From: Fibrisoma limi BUZ 3
GTDB lineage: Bacteria; Bacteroidota; Bacteroidia; Cytophagales; Spirosomataceae
Length of the DNA stretch: 64,000 nucleotides
NCBI RefSeq assembly: GCF_000296815.2
Contig: NZ_CAIT01000004.1
Location: forward strand, 372,001-436,000
Direction: 5' to 3'
Positions 36,196 to 46,235 of the stretch are shown piece by piece. The number at the start of each line of letters is the position of its first letter. Position 1 is the stretch's first letter. The notes under the pieces are model-generated. The model made no database searches. It had not been told where the DNA came from and was given only the letters and a program-made list of their open reading frames with translations. Made by a program: the position numbers and the translations under genes.

Positions 36196-39100
36196 TTACA
36201 GCCGGAAGTTGATGTTGAAGCCAAGGCTGCGCGCCGACGGCAGCGACATATCCTCGATGCCAGGCAGCAGGGTGTCCCCGCTGATACCGGTAGTGTCGGG
36301 ATCGATGTGCGGCACTTTTGTCCACAGGAACAGGTTGCGACCTACCAGCAGTACGTTTACATCGCGGAACGGCAGACGGGTCAGCCAGCGATTCGGCACC
36401 TGGTAGCCAAACTTCAGCTCCCGCAGTTTCAGGAACGTCGCGTCAAACGTGGCCTGCTCGGGGTTGAAGAAACCTGAGCCCCAATAGCGCTCGGCCGTTA
36501 CGTTGACATCGTTCGGCCGGAATGTACCGTCCGGGTTGCGGATTACACCCGGTCCTACGTAGCCATTGTCACGGCCCGGTAGTGACTCTACCAACTGCCC
36601 GGCTTCGTTGCCGCGAACGTACATGTACGAATAGATGCTGCCGCCCTTGCGCATATCCAGCAGGCCGCCCAGCGTGAAGCCTTTGAATGTAAAGGTGTTG
36701 TACAGACCGCCCGTCCAGTCCGGATTGTAGTTGCCAACTTTAATCAGTTCGTTGGTGAACAGCGGCAACCCATCGGCGTGGATGATGTTACCCTGCGGAT
36801 CGCGCAGGAAGCCCCGGCCATACATGTCGCCCATCCGGCCGCCGACCCGGGCCTGCACCGACACGTAGCGGCTCGGCAGCGAATACGTATCCAGGCCATC
36901 GACGAGTTCCACCACCCGGGCGCGGTTGGTCGCCCAGTTCAGGGCCACATCCCAGCGGAATCCGTTGCTCAGTTTCACCGGCGTTGCGTTCAGCACCACT
37001 TCCAGCCCCCGGCTGCGGATTTCGCCCGCGTTCAGGAAGCGGGACGTGTACCCACTAGTCTGATCGAGCGGAATGTTGATGATCTGGTTGCGGCTGACCG
37101 TATTGTAGTACGTCACGTCCAGACCAAGGCGGTTGTTAAAGAAGCGGATGTCGGTACCAATTTCGTAGGTATCGACCGACTCGGGCTTCAGGTCCGCGTT
37201 GTTGATCACCGACGATTCCGATACAGCCTGGTTGCTCTGCCATGGCGTGTTGTAGTTGTACACGTTCCGCAGGCGATATGGGTCGGTGTCGTTACCTACC
37301 CGGGCCCAGCCTACCCGCAGCTTCGCAAACGACAGCGTCTGGGTTCGCAGCCGATCAAACAGATCAGTCAGCACCACGCTGGTGGCCACCGACGGGTAGA
37401 AGTACGAATTGTTACTGGCGGGCAGCGTACTCGACCAGTCGTTGCGGGCCGTCAGATCCAGGAACAGTGCGTTTTTGTAGCTGACCTGCCCGAAGCTGTA
37501 CAGGCTGTTGATACGGTACCGCGAATCACTCTGGATGTTCACCAGCGGTACCTGCGAGTTACCCAGGTTGTACACGCCCGGCACACTCAACGCATTAGCC
37601 CGAGTGCTTAGTTCGTCCCGACGCTGGCGCATCTGGTTCCCGCCCACCGACACCTTGAACTGCCAGTCGCTGGACAGGGTCTTGTCGTAGGTAAGGAGGA
37701 AGTCGGAGTTGCGCTCTTCGAAATAATCGCGGTCCTGGCTGTACATACCCAGCGGGAAGGCGTTGCTGCCGAACGTCCGGCGACGGTCGGCGCGTTCGTT
37801 GCTCATGTCCATACCCGTCCGCACCAGTAGGCTCAGTTCAGGCGTAAACTGATACGTAGCGGTGATATTCCCTGTCAGGCGGTTGCGTAAGAGGCCGTTC
37901 AGGTTCTCGTACATGGTGTAGTACGGGTTGTCGTTGAACTGGTAGTTGTACGTAAACGGCTGCGTTCCTTCCAGTCCTTTCACCCAGTAATCCCGCATTT
38001 TGTCGGTGCGTACCTGCCGGCCTTCCCAGATCCAGGTGTACACGATCGACTCGTTACCGTAGCTAAGCACCGGCCGGTTGTTGCTGATCGTGTAGAAGTA
38101 ATTGACCCCGGTGCTGATGTGCAGCTTGTTGGTCAGCGCGTACTTACCGGTGATTGAGGCCGTGTGGCGCTGCTGATCGGTGTTCGGCACGATACCGGTC
38201 TGGTTCAGGTTGGTGTACGACAGGCGGAAATTACCGTTGTCGTTGCCGGCGGTCAGAGCGATGTTGTTGGTCAGCGTCCGGCCTACTTCGTAAAACTCCT
38301 TTACATTGTCGGGATACGGCACCCAGGGCACCATTTCACCCGTTTTCGGTGGCCATTCGGTATTGACCGGCACGGCGATCATACGACCGTCGAGTTTAGG
38401 GCCCCAGCTACGGCCACCGTCGCCGATGTTGTACTGACCACCCCGCCCCTGGCCGTATTCGTTCTGGTAGTCAGGCAGCCGCAGCACCGACTCAAAACTG
38501 GTCGTTGAGTTCACCGATACACCGACGCCTTTCTTGTTTTTGCCCGACTTGGTTGTGATCAGGATAACGCCGTTGGCTGCCCGTGACCCGTAAAGTGCGG
38601 CTGCATTGGGGCCTTTGAGGACCGAAATCGTCTCCACATCGTCGGGGTTGATTTCGGCGGCTCCGTTGCCGTAGTCGATGTTCTGCCGTTGCGACGACGC
38701 GCTGACGCTGTTGTTAATGGGGATACCATCCACCACGAACAGCGGCTGGTTGTCGCCGGCCAGTGACGTTTCCCCCCGGATCACAATCCGCGACGAGCCG
38801 CCAATGGAGTTGGAGCCGCCGGTTACGTTCACACCCGCTACTTTACCCGCCAATGAGTTGATGAGGTTCGTTTCGCGGGCCTGCGTCAGGTTGTCGCCTT
38901 TCACTTCCTGTACGGCGTAGCCCAGCGCCCGTTTCTCCCGCGTAACGCCCAGGGCCGTCACGACGACTTCTTCGAGCTGGCCCGCGTCGGCGACCATCCG
39001 AACCTCGATTACGTTCTGGTTGCGAATGCGGACCGTCTGTCGCTGGTAGCCAATGTATGAAAACAGCAGCGTAGAAGCCGAATCGGGTACGTTCAGCGAA

Positions 39101-39324
39101 AAGTCACCCGTTGCCGACGACAGCGTACCGATCCGGGTACCTTCGACGACGACGTTCACCCCTGGCATCCCTTCGCCCTGCTCATTAAGGACTCTCCCCC
39201 GAATGGGCCGCTCGGCCAACCGGGCAAACACCGCGGTTGACAGGAGCAGAAAGCTGACACACACCATGAAGCAGCGGCCGACTGCTGACCAACAGCGCGA
39301 CCGGATCGGGCATGGCGATGCCAT
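36196..39324 (-). CDS. SusC/RagA TonB-dependent transporter, copy 1
   Basis: About 1042 residues. The start is uncertain: 39354, 39324 or 39267 would all lead into the signal peptide MVCVSFLLLSTAVFA. Next come a carboxypeptidase-D-like domain (IRGRVLNEQGEGMPGVNVVVEG, about 45-120), a TonB box region LEEVVVTALGV, the plug (VAGVNVTGGSNSIGGSSRIV, then ISVLKGPNAAALYGSRAANG) and a large outer-membrane barrel ending in SLGFNINFRL with the terminal aromatic-x-aromatic-type strand. It forms a pair with the susD directly downstream. It follows the NPP-type phosphodiesterase gene after about 75 bases. Confidence 0.9.
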   Translation of the reverse strand: MASPCPIRSRCWSAVGRCFMVCVSFLLLSTAVFARLAERPIRGRVLNEQGEGMPGVNVVVEGTRIGTLSSATGDFSLNVPDSASTLLFSYIGYQRQTVRIRNQNVIEVRMVADAGQLEEVVVTALGVTREKRALGYAVQEVKGDNLTQARETNLINSLAGKVAGVNVTGGSNSIGGSSRIVIRGETSLAGDNQPLFVVDGIPINNSVSASSQRQNIDYGNGAAEINPDDVETISVLKGPNAAALYGSRAANGVILITTKSGKNKKGVGVSVNSTTSFESVLRLPDYQNEYGQGRGGQYNIGDGGRSWGPKLDGRMIAVPVNTEWPPKTGEMVPWVPYPDNVKEFYEVGRTLTNNIALTAGNDNGNFRLSYTNLNQTGIVPNTDQQRHTASITGKYALTNKLHISTGVNYFYTISNNRPVLSYGNESIVYTWIWEGRQVRTDKMRDYWVKGLEGTQPFTYNYQFNDNPYYTMYENLNGLLRNRLTGNITATYQFTPELSLLVRTGMDMSNERADRRRTFGSNAFPLGMYSQDRDYFEERNSDFLLTYDKTLSSDWQFKVSVGGNQMRQRRDELSTRANALSVPGVYNLGNSQVPLVNIQSDSRYRINSLYSFGQVSYKNALFLDLTARNDWSSTLPASNNSYFYPSVATSVVLTDLFDRLRTQTLSFAKLRVGWARVGNDTDPYRLRNVYNYNTPWQSNQAVSESSVINNADLKPESVDTYEIGTDIRFFNNRLGLDVTYYNTVSRNQIINIPLDQTSGYTSRFLNAGEIRSRGLEVVLNATPVKLSNGFRWDVALNWATNRARVVELVDGLDTYSLPSRYVSVQARVGGRMGDMYGRGFLRDPQGNIIHADGLPLFTNELIKVGNYNPDWTGGLYNTFTFKGFTLGGLLDMRKGGSIYSYMYVRGNEAGQLVESLPGRDNGYVGPGVIRNPDGTFRPNDVNVTAERYWGSGFFNPEQATFDATFLKLRELKFGYQVPNRWLTRLPFRDVNVLLVGRNLFLWTKVPHIDPDTTGISGDTLLPGIEDMSLPSARSLGFNINFRL

Positions 39325-39399
39325 ACCTGATGTTGTTTCACAAAAAGACAGCATAGGTGATTAATTAGGTATGTTGAGTGGGTTGACTGATTGCCAGTA

Positions 39400-40746
39400 T
39401 CAGTAGCCTTTGATGTATTCGTCGGCAATCATCCCTGGGTACAGGATTCCGTCGGGTACTTTGAAATCGATGCCCAGCGTGTAGGCCACCAGGGGTGCTA
39501 CGTCTTCCATGCCGAGCGTCGGCACGACCATTTTCTTACGCAGGCCCGGACCGAAGGCTACGAAACCGGCGTTCAGGCTGGGCCGGTCGGGCAGCATCCC
39601 GTGCGAACCGCCCGGCGTTGACTGCACCAGATCGGGGTGGTTGTAGCGCGAGGTACATACTACGCCCTCCACGGTCTGGATAGCCAGGGCGGCATTGGGA
39701 TCGGCACCATACTTGTCCAGTTCGGCGCGCTCCACAATACGGTACAGTTTGCGGATGGGCGCCGGTTGCTCTTCAATCAGCTTCCGGACGCGGGCTAGGG
39801 TAGCTTTATCGTTCGGGTCTTTCAGGATCAGGAACTGGTCCTTGAAGCAGGCTTTCCAGTTGCCCCGATCCGGCTTGTTTTCGAGCAGACCTTCCTTGAT
39901 CAGCAGGGAGTTCCAGGCCAGTTGGGTGTGGCGATCTTCAAAGCCGTGGTCACCCGCGATGATGAACACCGTGTTTTCATAAATCCCGGCTTTTTTGGCA
40001 GCCTCCACCAGTTGACTTACGCACACATCGGCGTGGGCCACCGCTTTGTACACCTTATCGCCTTCCTTACCCTGTTCGTGCTGCACGTGGTCGGTCGTCA
40101 CGAAATGGACCGTAATCAGGTTGGGTTTATGCTTCTGAATCAGGTAAGCGGCTACGTTGGCGGCCCGCATATCCGACGCGTACGAATCGAAATCGGTTGA
40201 CGTCTGACTACGATCTGCAACCGGCGTTTTCCCAGTTACGTTCTCCTCAATTTCCTTCAGAAACTCGTCGGGAGCGCTGCTGTCCGGCGTGCGGTACGAA
40301 CGGTAGTACCAGTTTACCGGAGCGCCCACCGACACCGGCCAGTTGATGGCCGCGCACGTGCCACCGGATTTTTTAACGGCATCCCACAGGGTCGGCACCT
40401 TGATCTGGCTGCTGTTCGAAAAACTGCCCGCACTCCATCCTTTTGCATCAAATGGCTGGTTGTGGTAGATGCCATGCCGCATGGGCAGCGCCCCGGTGAT
40501 CATGGTGATGTGATCCGGCAGAGTTACCGACGGCAGCACCGGGCGCATACCCCGCGCCTGGATGCCTTCTTTAGCTAACTGCTGAATGGTGTAGGCCGGC
40601 CATTTGCTGTCGGTGTAGAAATCGGGGCGCATGCCATCGATGGAAATCAGGATGACGTGCTTGGCAGTCGGTTTCGGCTGGGCAAAACCCGGCTGAGCTA
40701 CTACGGCCATCAGCAGCAGAAGTAGAAATGCAGTCAGTTTCTTCAT
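39400..40746 (-). CDS. NPP-type phosphodiesterase (alkaline phosphatase superfamily)
   Basis: 448 residues with a signal peptide MKKLTAFLLLLLMAVVAQPG then FAQ. The fold is that of nucleotide pyrophosphatase/phosphodiesterases: HVILISIDGMRPDF (metal ligand Asp37), VLPSVTLPDHITMITG with the nucleophile Thr75, VTTDHVQHEQG, IIAGDHGFED and PGGSHGMLPD carrying the remaining metal ligands. A Thr nucleophile fits NPP enzymes, which cleave phosphodiesters; E. coli PhoA-type phosphatases use Ser. It lies between two SusCD pairs in one operon, 37 bases after susD. Likely role: release of phosphate groups from nucleotides or lipid head groups in the periplasm or at the surface. Confidence 0.85.
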   Translation of the reverse strand: MKKLTAFLLLLLMAVVAQPGFAQPKPTAKHVILISIDGMRPDFYTDSKWPAYTIQQLAKEGIQARGMRPVLPSVTLPDHITMITGALPMRHGIYHNQPFDAKGWSAGSFSNSSQIKVPTLWDAVKKSGGTCAAINWPVSVGAPVNWYYRSYRTPDSSAPDEFLKEIEENVTGKTPVADRSQTSTDFDSYASDMRAANVAAYLIQKHKPNLITVHFVTTDHVQHEQGKEGDKVYKAVAHADVCVSQLVEAAKKAGIYENTVFIIAGDHGFEDRHTQLAWNSLLIKEGLLENKPDRGNWKACFKDQFLILKDPNDKATLARVRKLIEEQPAPIRKLYRIVERAELDKYGADPNAALAIQTVEGVVCTSRYNHPDLVQSTPGGSHGMLPDRPSLNAGFVAFGPGLRKKMVVPTLGMEDVAPLVAYTLGIDFKVPDGILYPGMIADEYIKGY

Positions 40747-40783
40747 GAGTTGGGGAATAAAGTGGTTAGCGAAAAAGCTGGAT

Positions 40784-42439
40784 TTATTGATTCTGGGTTA
40801 ACAAACGGGGATTGGCATCAATAGCTGGTTGCGGGATGGGAAACAACCGACGCTTCGGGTCTTTGTCGGTTTTCGACGCCCGCGTGTCTTCGTACTTACC
40901 GAACCGGATCATGTCGGTCCGCCGAACCATTTCCCAGTAGAGTTCGTATCCGCGCTCGTTGAACAGCGCATCCAGCGTCAGTTCGTTAGCGGCCAGCAGT
41001 TTGGGGTGTTTGCGGGCTCTCCGCACAGCGTTGACGTCTTCGAGGGCAGCGGCTACGTCTCCCTTGCGGAGTTTGGCTTCGGCCCGCATCAGGTAGATGT
41101 CCGCCAGACGAATCAGGGGCTGGTCAACCCGCGAGTAGTTCCGGCCGTTGGTAGCCCGGGGGTCCACTTCGTATTTGGATACCCGCACTCCGTTGGAGTG
41201 CCCGCTGTTCCGGTCAAAATCAACGGCCACGGAAAAGTCAACTGCTTCGCCGGTCCGGGCCCGGTTGAACAGTTTTTCGATGACCAGTTCGCCGTTGGCC
41301 GTCCGTTTGAATCCGTTTCCGGCGCTGTTGAGCACAATGCCGTACTGCTGCCCCTGCAACAGGCCCCGGTTCAGTCCCCAGCGGCTTTCGGGCACCGACG
41401 TAACGGAGCCGTCCTGCGGAATCACTTCCTTGTAGAAGCGCGGATCGTTGCGGTTGTTCTGCCAGGTGTTCCAGAACTCGGGCGTGATGGAGCCGCCATC
41501 TGTACCCACCGACTGCGGATTGATCAGGCTGAAGTGGTGATTGCGGGCCAGGGCAAACCAGGTGAACCGGCCGCCGTTGTTGGCGTCGTCGCGCTGGTCA
41601 AGCACGAAAATATGTTCCGGATGGTTGTGGTTGTCGAGGTTGAAAATCCGGAAATAATCGGTGGTTTCGAGGGCGTACTGGTTTGAGCTGATGATGCGGT
41701 CGCAGAACTCAATCGTCCTGTTCATATCATCGGCCGGGAACGTGAACGTCGAGGCCGTACGATTTAGGTACACCGCCTTGTTCAAATAGATTTTGGCCTT
41801 CAGCGCCCAGACAGCCCCCTTTGTGAAGCGACCGGCCCCCACCTGGCTTTTGGTTTGGAGCGTGTTCTCGACCGCGTCCAGTTCGCGAAGCAGGAAGTCG
41901 ATAGCCTCCTGCCCCCGGAATACCTGCGACTCGCCCGTACCGGCGCTGATCGAAGCCGGATCGCGGTACAGACACAGGCCAAAGGCATCGAACAGAACGT
42001 AGTTGTAGAACGCGCCCATGGCCCGTGCTTCGGCTCCGTAAAGGGTTGCGTTCGGGTCGTTCAGCGTCTTCAGGGTGCTTTCGGCGATACCCGCCCGGGC
42101 AATGCCTTGCGTCAACTGGTTCCAGACGTTGGCAAGGCTCGTGTGGTTGCTGCTCCAGGTATGCTGGTGCATTTCGATCAGTACCCCACCGTTGTACCAG
42201 TCGGTACCACCCCGGAACGGCACGATGGCCTCGTCCGTAGATACTTCCTGGAGCAGAAAATAATCTTCGTGGCCGTTGAACAAACCGTTCATGCGGGCGT
42301 AGACCGGAGCCAGAATGCCACCGGCTGCGCCGGGTCCCTGCAACAGGTTCGTATTCAGAGCTTCGTCCAGCACTTCTTCTTTCAGGTCGGTGCACCCGAA
42401 CGTCAGTCCGAGCAACATCACAAACAGTATCTTTTTCAT
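40784..42439 (-). CDS. SusD/RagB-type outer-membrane lipoprotein, copy 2
   Basis: 551 residues. Lipoprotein signal MKKILFVMLLGLTFG with Cys16. YNYVLFDAFGLCLYRDP, VWALKAKIYLNKAVYL and YLMRAEAKLRKGDVAAALEDVNAVRRARKH are standard SusD TPR features, and LFNERGYELYWEMVRRTDMIRFGKYE marks the family C-terminal region. It belongs to the RagB branch and differs strongly from the other SusD in the operon, so the two pairs probably recognise different ligands. It starts 18 bases after its susC partner. Confidence 0.9.
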   Translation of the reverse strand: MKKILFVMLLGLTFGCTDLKEEVLDEALNTNLLQGPGAAGGILAPVYARMNGLFNGHEDYFLLQEVSTDEAIVPFRGGTDWYNGGVLIEMHQHTWSSNHTSLANVWNQLTQGIARAGIAESTLKTLNDPNATLYGAEARAMGAFYNYVLFDAFGLCLYRDPASISAGTGESQVFRGQEAIDFLLRELDAVENTLQTKSQVGAGRFTKGAVWALKAKIYLNKAVYLNRTASTFTFPADDMNRTIEFCDRIISSNQYALETTDYFRIFNLDNHNHPEHIFVLDQRDDANNGGRFTWFALARNHHFSLINPQSVGTDGGSITPEFWNTWQNNRNDPRFYKEVIPQDGSVTSVPESRWGLNRGLLQGQQYGIVLNSAGNGFKRTANGELVIEKLFNRARTGEAVDFSVAVDFDRNSGHSNGVRVSKYEVDPRATNGRNYSRVDQPLIRLADIYLMRAEAKLRKGDVAAALEDVNAVRRARKHPKLLAANELTLDALFNERGYELYWEMVRRTDMIRFGKYEDTRASKTDKDPKRRLFPIPQPAIDANPRLLTQNQ

Positions 42440-42457
42440 GGGTTGAGACTGAGTAGA

Positions 42458-45400
42458 TTAGAATGAGACATTTATACCAAGCAGGTAAGTGCGGGCTCGT
42501 GGATAGTTGGTGATATCAATACCGTAGGCAATGATCCCATCGGTATTGGCCGGCACGTTAACTTCGGGGTCGAAGCCTGTGTAGTTGGTGAAGGTCAGCA
42601 GGTTCTGGCCCGTGGCGAACACCGACAGGTTTTTCAGCCAGTTAATCTTCGCCGTGTTGAAGTTGTACCGCAGGGTGGCGTTATTCAGCCGCATGAAATT
42701 GCCGCTCTCCAGGAAGCGGGTCGAGGCCGTGGCGGAGTTGGTATTGCTTTCGTTGGCCGTCACATACGCCTGTGCAATGTTTTGGCCGGATGCCAACTGG
42801 GGCAGATTGAAGTAGGCATTGGCCGTGTTGTTATAGATTTTGTTGCCCGACACCCCGTTGAAATTGACCGACAGATCAAAGCCTTTGTAGCCGACGTTAC
42901 CGTTGAAGTTATAGGTAAAGTTCGGAATGGGCGAACCAGCCACAATCCGGTCGGCGGCACTGATGGTTCCGTCGCCGTTGACATCGCGGAAGGCGTTCAG
43001 ACCGTTTTCATTCAAGCCGGTGAACTCCTGCAGGTAGAACGAAGCGATGGGATACCCGTTCAGGTTACCGCTCACCGTTACGCCCGACAGGCCCGGACCG
43101 CTGATGGAACCGGTACGCAGGAACGAGAAGGGCGCATTCTGCACTTCATTCCGGAGGAAGGTCGCGTTACCGCCCAGTTGCCAGTACACTTTGCTGTTGC
43201 GGGGCGATGCGTAGTTCAGGCCCAGTTCCAGCCCTTCGTTGATCACGTTCATGTCCACGTTCTGCCACCGGCTGCCGGTCGGCGATACGGGATCGGACAC
43301 GGTGATGTTCAGCAGCATATCGCTGGTGTTCTTGTAGAAGTAATCGACTGTACCGGACAGCGCACCACCGAACAGGCCGAAGTCCAGCCCGATGTTGGTC
43401 TGCGTCGTTACCTCCCACTTGATGTCCGGATTAGCCGTCCGCGAGTACGTGTAGCCGGGCGTAATACCGGATTCAGTCAGCGGGTAGCCCTGGCCGTTAC
43501 CGGTACCCGACGTCAGCAGTGGCAGGGTGATCTTGCCGGGAATTTCCTGGTTACCGGTCTGGCCCCAGCCCGCCCGCAGCTTCAGATCACTGACAAAATT
43601 TAAACCCGACAGAAACGCTTCATTCTTGAGCTTCCAGGCGCCCGATACTGACGGGAACAGACCGTAGCGGTTGTTGGCTCCGAACTTCGACGATCCATCG
43701 GCCCGCACCGTGGCCGTCAGCAAGTATTTGTCGGCAAAGGCGTAGTTGACCCGGCCGTAGAATGATTGCAATTCGTTAATACTGGCACTACCCAGGATAG
43801 GATTCTGGCTGATGCTCAGGCTGGTACCGATGCCTGGATTGTAGATGGCGTCGATTTCGCTGGTCGAGAAGTTGTTGATGCTCGACGAGTTGGTCCGCTG
43901 GAAGAAGCGCTGGTACGAATGACCGGCCAGCACATCAAACGTATTGTTCCCGACTGAAAAGGCGTATTTCAGGTAATTTTCAATCAGGTTGCTGGACGAC
44001 TCGTTTTTGGCGAACACCGCCCGGCCTTCCGGGAAATCCAGCTTTGGCAGACCGCTCCGCTTCACCTGCGTTTCGCCGTTGCCGACGCTCCGGTCGATCG
44101 CGAAATTGATCCGGTATTCCAGGCCTTTGATGAGCTTCAGTCGCCCTTCAATGTTACCCAGAACCCGGTCGGTGCGGGCGTAGCTGTCGAACAGCTCCAG
44201 ATCGGCCAGCGGGTTACGACCTTGCGGGAACACAAACAGTGATCCATCGGGGTTGCGCACCGGGTACGTCGGGTTGGCCCCCAGCGCATCCGGAATTAGA
44301 CTGCCCGAGTTGGCTCCGGCGAAGTCGTTGCGCGGAGCGGCCCGGTTGTTTGTATGCCCCGCCGTAAAGTTGACACTCACCCCCAGCCGATCATCCAGCA
44401 GCTTCTGCGTAAAATTGATCCGCCCGGTGTAGCGCTTCAGTTCATTCGTTTTAATAATTCCCTCCTGGTTCAGCAGCGACAGCGATACGTAGTACGTTGA
44501 GTTTTCGGAGCCACCGTTCAGCGCCAGGTTATGGTTCTGCGTGAAAGCCGTGCGGAGAATCTGATCCTGCCAGTCGGTACTGATGTTGCGGTTGTAAATA
44601 TTAGCGGGTCGGTTGTTGGCATCCTGAAACCGGATAAACTCCTCGGCCGTGAGTAGGTCAATCTTATTGGCCACCGTCGATGCGCCGAAGTAATTGGAGT
44701 AGCTCAGGCCCGATTTTTTGGCCGATCCTTTTTTTGTCGTAATAATAACGACACCGTTGGCGCCCCGGCTTCCGTAAATCGCCGTTGCCGACGCGTCTTT
44801 CAGTACGTCTACAGACTCAATATCAGCCGGGTTGATGAAGTTGAGCGGGTTCAGCGGGGCGCTGGAGCCGAAGCCTACGTTAGCCGACCCGGTACTCACC
44901 ACCGAATTGTCGAGCGGTACGCCATCCACCACGAACAGCGGAGTATTACCACTACGGATTGAACCTGGCCCCCGCACAATGATCGTCTGGTTAGCGCCCG
45001 GCTCGCCAGTGTTACCGGTTATATTCACCCCCGACAGCTTACCCTGAATCAGTTGCTCCGGCGAAGTGATGACGCCCCGGTTGAAGTCTTTTTCGCCAAC
45101 CGACCCGATGGCCCCCGTCACGTCGGCCCGCTGCTGAGTACCGTAGCCAACCACTACCACTTCGTTGAGGGAGCGCGTATCGGTCTGCATCGTCACGGAC
45201 AGAACCGTACGTGTTCCCACCGTCACTTCCTGCGTAACGTAGCCGATCGAGCTGAACACCAGCACGGCGTTCTGATTTGGTACGTCGAGCCGGAACTGCC
45301 CGTTGCCATCGGTCGTCGTACCGGTGTTGGTCGATCCTTTCAGGACCACGTTGACACCCGGCAGCCCTTGCCCGGCGTCATCGATAACCCTGCCGCTAAT

Positions 45401-45511
45401 TCCCACAACCGTGCCTGCAAACAAAGCGTGCATAGCCATTCCCTGCAGCACAAAGACAACCATCATTAGTCTTACCAGGTGCATTCGAAATTTTCGTAGT
45501 TGTAAGCTCAT
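42458..45511 (-). CDS. SusC/RagA TonB-dependent transporter, copy 2
   Basis: 1017 residues and the first gene of the six-gene operon. Signal region LVRLMMVVFVLQGMAMHALFA, then a carboxypeptidase-D-like domain (ISGRVIDDAGQGLPGVNVVLKG), TonB box region LNEVVVVGYGTQQRADVTGA, plug with VDVLKDASATAIYGSRGANG, and a barrel ending TYLLGINVSF. It transports a bound ligand across the outer membrane using TonB energy. Upstream is a Pho-box-like promoter shared with the phosphonate genes, so the whole operon is probably induced by phosphate starvation. That inference comes from the sequence pattern alone. Confidence 0.92.
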   Translation of the reverse strand: MSLQLRKFRMHLVRLMMVVFVLQGMAMHALFAGTVVGISGRVIDDAGQGLPGVNVVLKGSTNTGTTTDGNGQFRLDVPNQNAVLVFSSIGYVTQEVTVGTRTVLSVTMQTDTRSLNEVVVVGYGTQQRADVTGAIGSVGEKDFNRGVITSPEQLIQGKLSGVNITGNTGEPGANQTIIVRGPGSIRSGNTPLFVVDGVPLDNSVVSTGSANVGFGSSAPLNPLNFINPADIESVDVLKDASATAIYGSRGANGVVIITTKKGSAKKSGLSYSNYFGASTVANKIDLLTAEEFIRFQDANNRPANIYNRNISTDWQDQILRTAFTQNHNLALNGGSENSTYYVSLSLLNQEGIIKTNELKRYTGRINFTQKLLDDRLGVSVNFTAGHTNNRAAPRNDFAGANSGSLIPDALGANPTYPVRNPDGSLFVFPQGRNPLADLELFDSYARTDRVLGNIEGRLKLIKGLEYRINFAIDRSVGNGETQVKRSGLPKLDFPEGRAVFAKNESSSNLIENYLKYAFSVGNNTFDVLAGHSYQRFFQRTNSSSINNFSTSEIDAIYNPGIGTSLSISQNPILGSASINELQSFYGRVNYAFADKYLLTATVRADGSSKFGANNRYGLFPSVSGAWKLKNEAFLSGLNFVSDLKLRAGWGQTGNQEIPGKITLPLLTSGTGNGQGYPLTESGITPGYTYSRTANPDIKWEVTTQTNIGLDFGLFGGALSGTVDYFYKNTSDMLLNITVSDPVSPTGSRWQNVDMNVINEGLELGLNYASPRNSKVYWQLGGNATFLRNEVQNAPFSFLRTGSISGPGLSGVTVSGNLNGYPIASFYLQEFTGLNENGLNAFRDVNGDGTISAADRIVAGSPIPNFTYNFNGNVGYKGFDLSVNFNGVSGNKIYNNTANAYFNLPQLASGQNIAQAYVTANESNTNSATASTRFLESGNFMRLNNATLRYNFNTAKINWLKNLSVFATGQNLLTFTNYTGFDPEVNVPANTDGIIAYGIDITNYPRARTYLLGINVSF

Positions 45512-46235
45512 TTTTCAGCCGTTTTACGTGTAATGTTCTTAGTAATCATATGATTGCGCTGATGAACGCTTCCGGCAACAGTCATGCTGACCGGTCAAGG
45601 AGGGGGCTTTCAGGAATTGATCTGATCAATTCGGTGGCAAGATTATCGCGGCTATGTTAGGGTTATATTTGAAATCGTTTAGGGTTCTGGTTCCCCGTTT
45701 TAAGTTTCGGTTAAGGAATATTGGCCAGCGAAACAGGTAAATAATGTAAGTCGGGTAGACAGGCGATCCGGATGGCTGAGGGAATTTTTAGAAGAATATA
45801 CGTACCCGAATGGACTCTTGTGCCAGTCGGCCTCACTAACTAAAACCTAATACAGGTCTAATCAAATCGACACGTTTGTGCCGGAATATTAAGGTCTGAC
45901 CAGCAAGGTTATACCACGCCTACGCGTGAGATGCGTGATGTTGCTGGTAGAGATTAAAGCCAGCAGATAGGTGTAAATGTGTGCTGAGTCTATGGAAAGC
46001 GTGTCAGCGCCGGTTCAGACGCGCTTAGGGTAAACTGTTAATCCGAAACGGCGGCATGGTATGCCCCTGGCGCCGACAGACTCGCCAGCGATTTAATACT
46101 AACATAAACTCAGTATTCAGGCGACTCACTAATTTAGTCGTTACAGAATGCTAACAATCCAGATCACTTCTTGTGTAGTCCAAGCCTTTTCAGTGGCAAC
46201 TCAATGATAGTTTCGGCTATTAACTGGACATACGA
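45512..46235. other. Divergent control region between the SusCD operon and the PhoB-like regulator
   Basis: 724 bases without a gene. The susC promoter lies at 45638-45683. A 17-base word (TATTGGCCAGCGAAACA, 45719-45735) recurs exactly at 48169-48185. TAGTTTCG at 46208-46215 is a possible -7 for the regulator gene. ACTAAT (46128) and GCTAAC (46150) lie 22 bases apart, a weak echo of the 11-bp boxes, but no -7 follows at the standard distance. The middle, about 45740-46090, shows nothing I can name. Confidence 0.5.
45638..45683 (-). promoter_or_regulatory. Pho-box-like promoter of the susC operon
   Basis: Read on the minus strand: CCTAAA (45678-45683), TCAAAT (45667-45672), CCTAAC (45656-45661), each 11 bases from the next. 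Ten bases later comes TAATCTTG (45638-45645), 7 of 8 to TAnnTTTG. Further 11-bp registers upstream hold ACTTAA (45700-45705) and CCTTAA (45711-45716). The layout matches the promoters of phnG, phnC and the second phnM, with the same 10-base gap. The leader to the susC start codon would be about 120 bases. Confidence 0.6.

Noticed and set aside
46128-46173. Pho-box-like autoregulatory site before the PhoB-like gene
   Set aside because: ACTAAT and GCTAAC are 22 bases apart, but the register between them is poor and the expected -7 position reads ACTTCTTG. Too weak to call.
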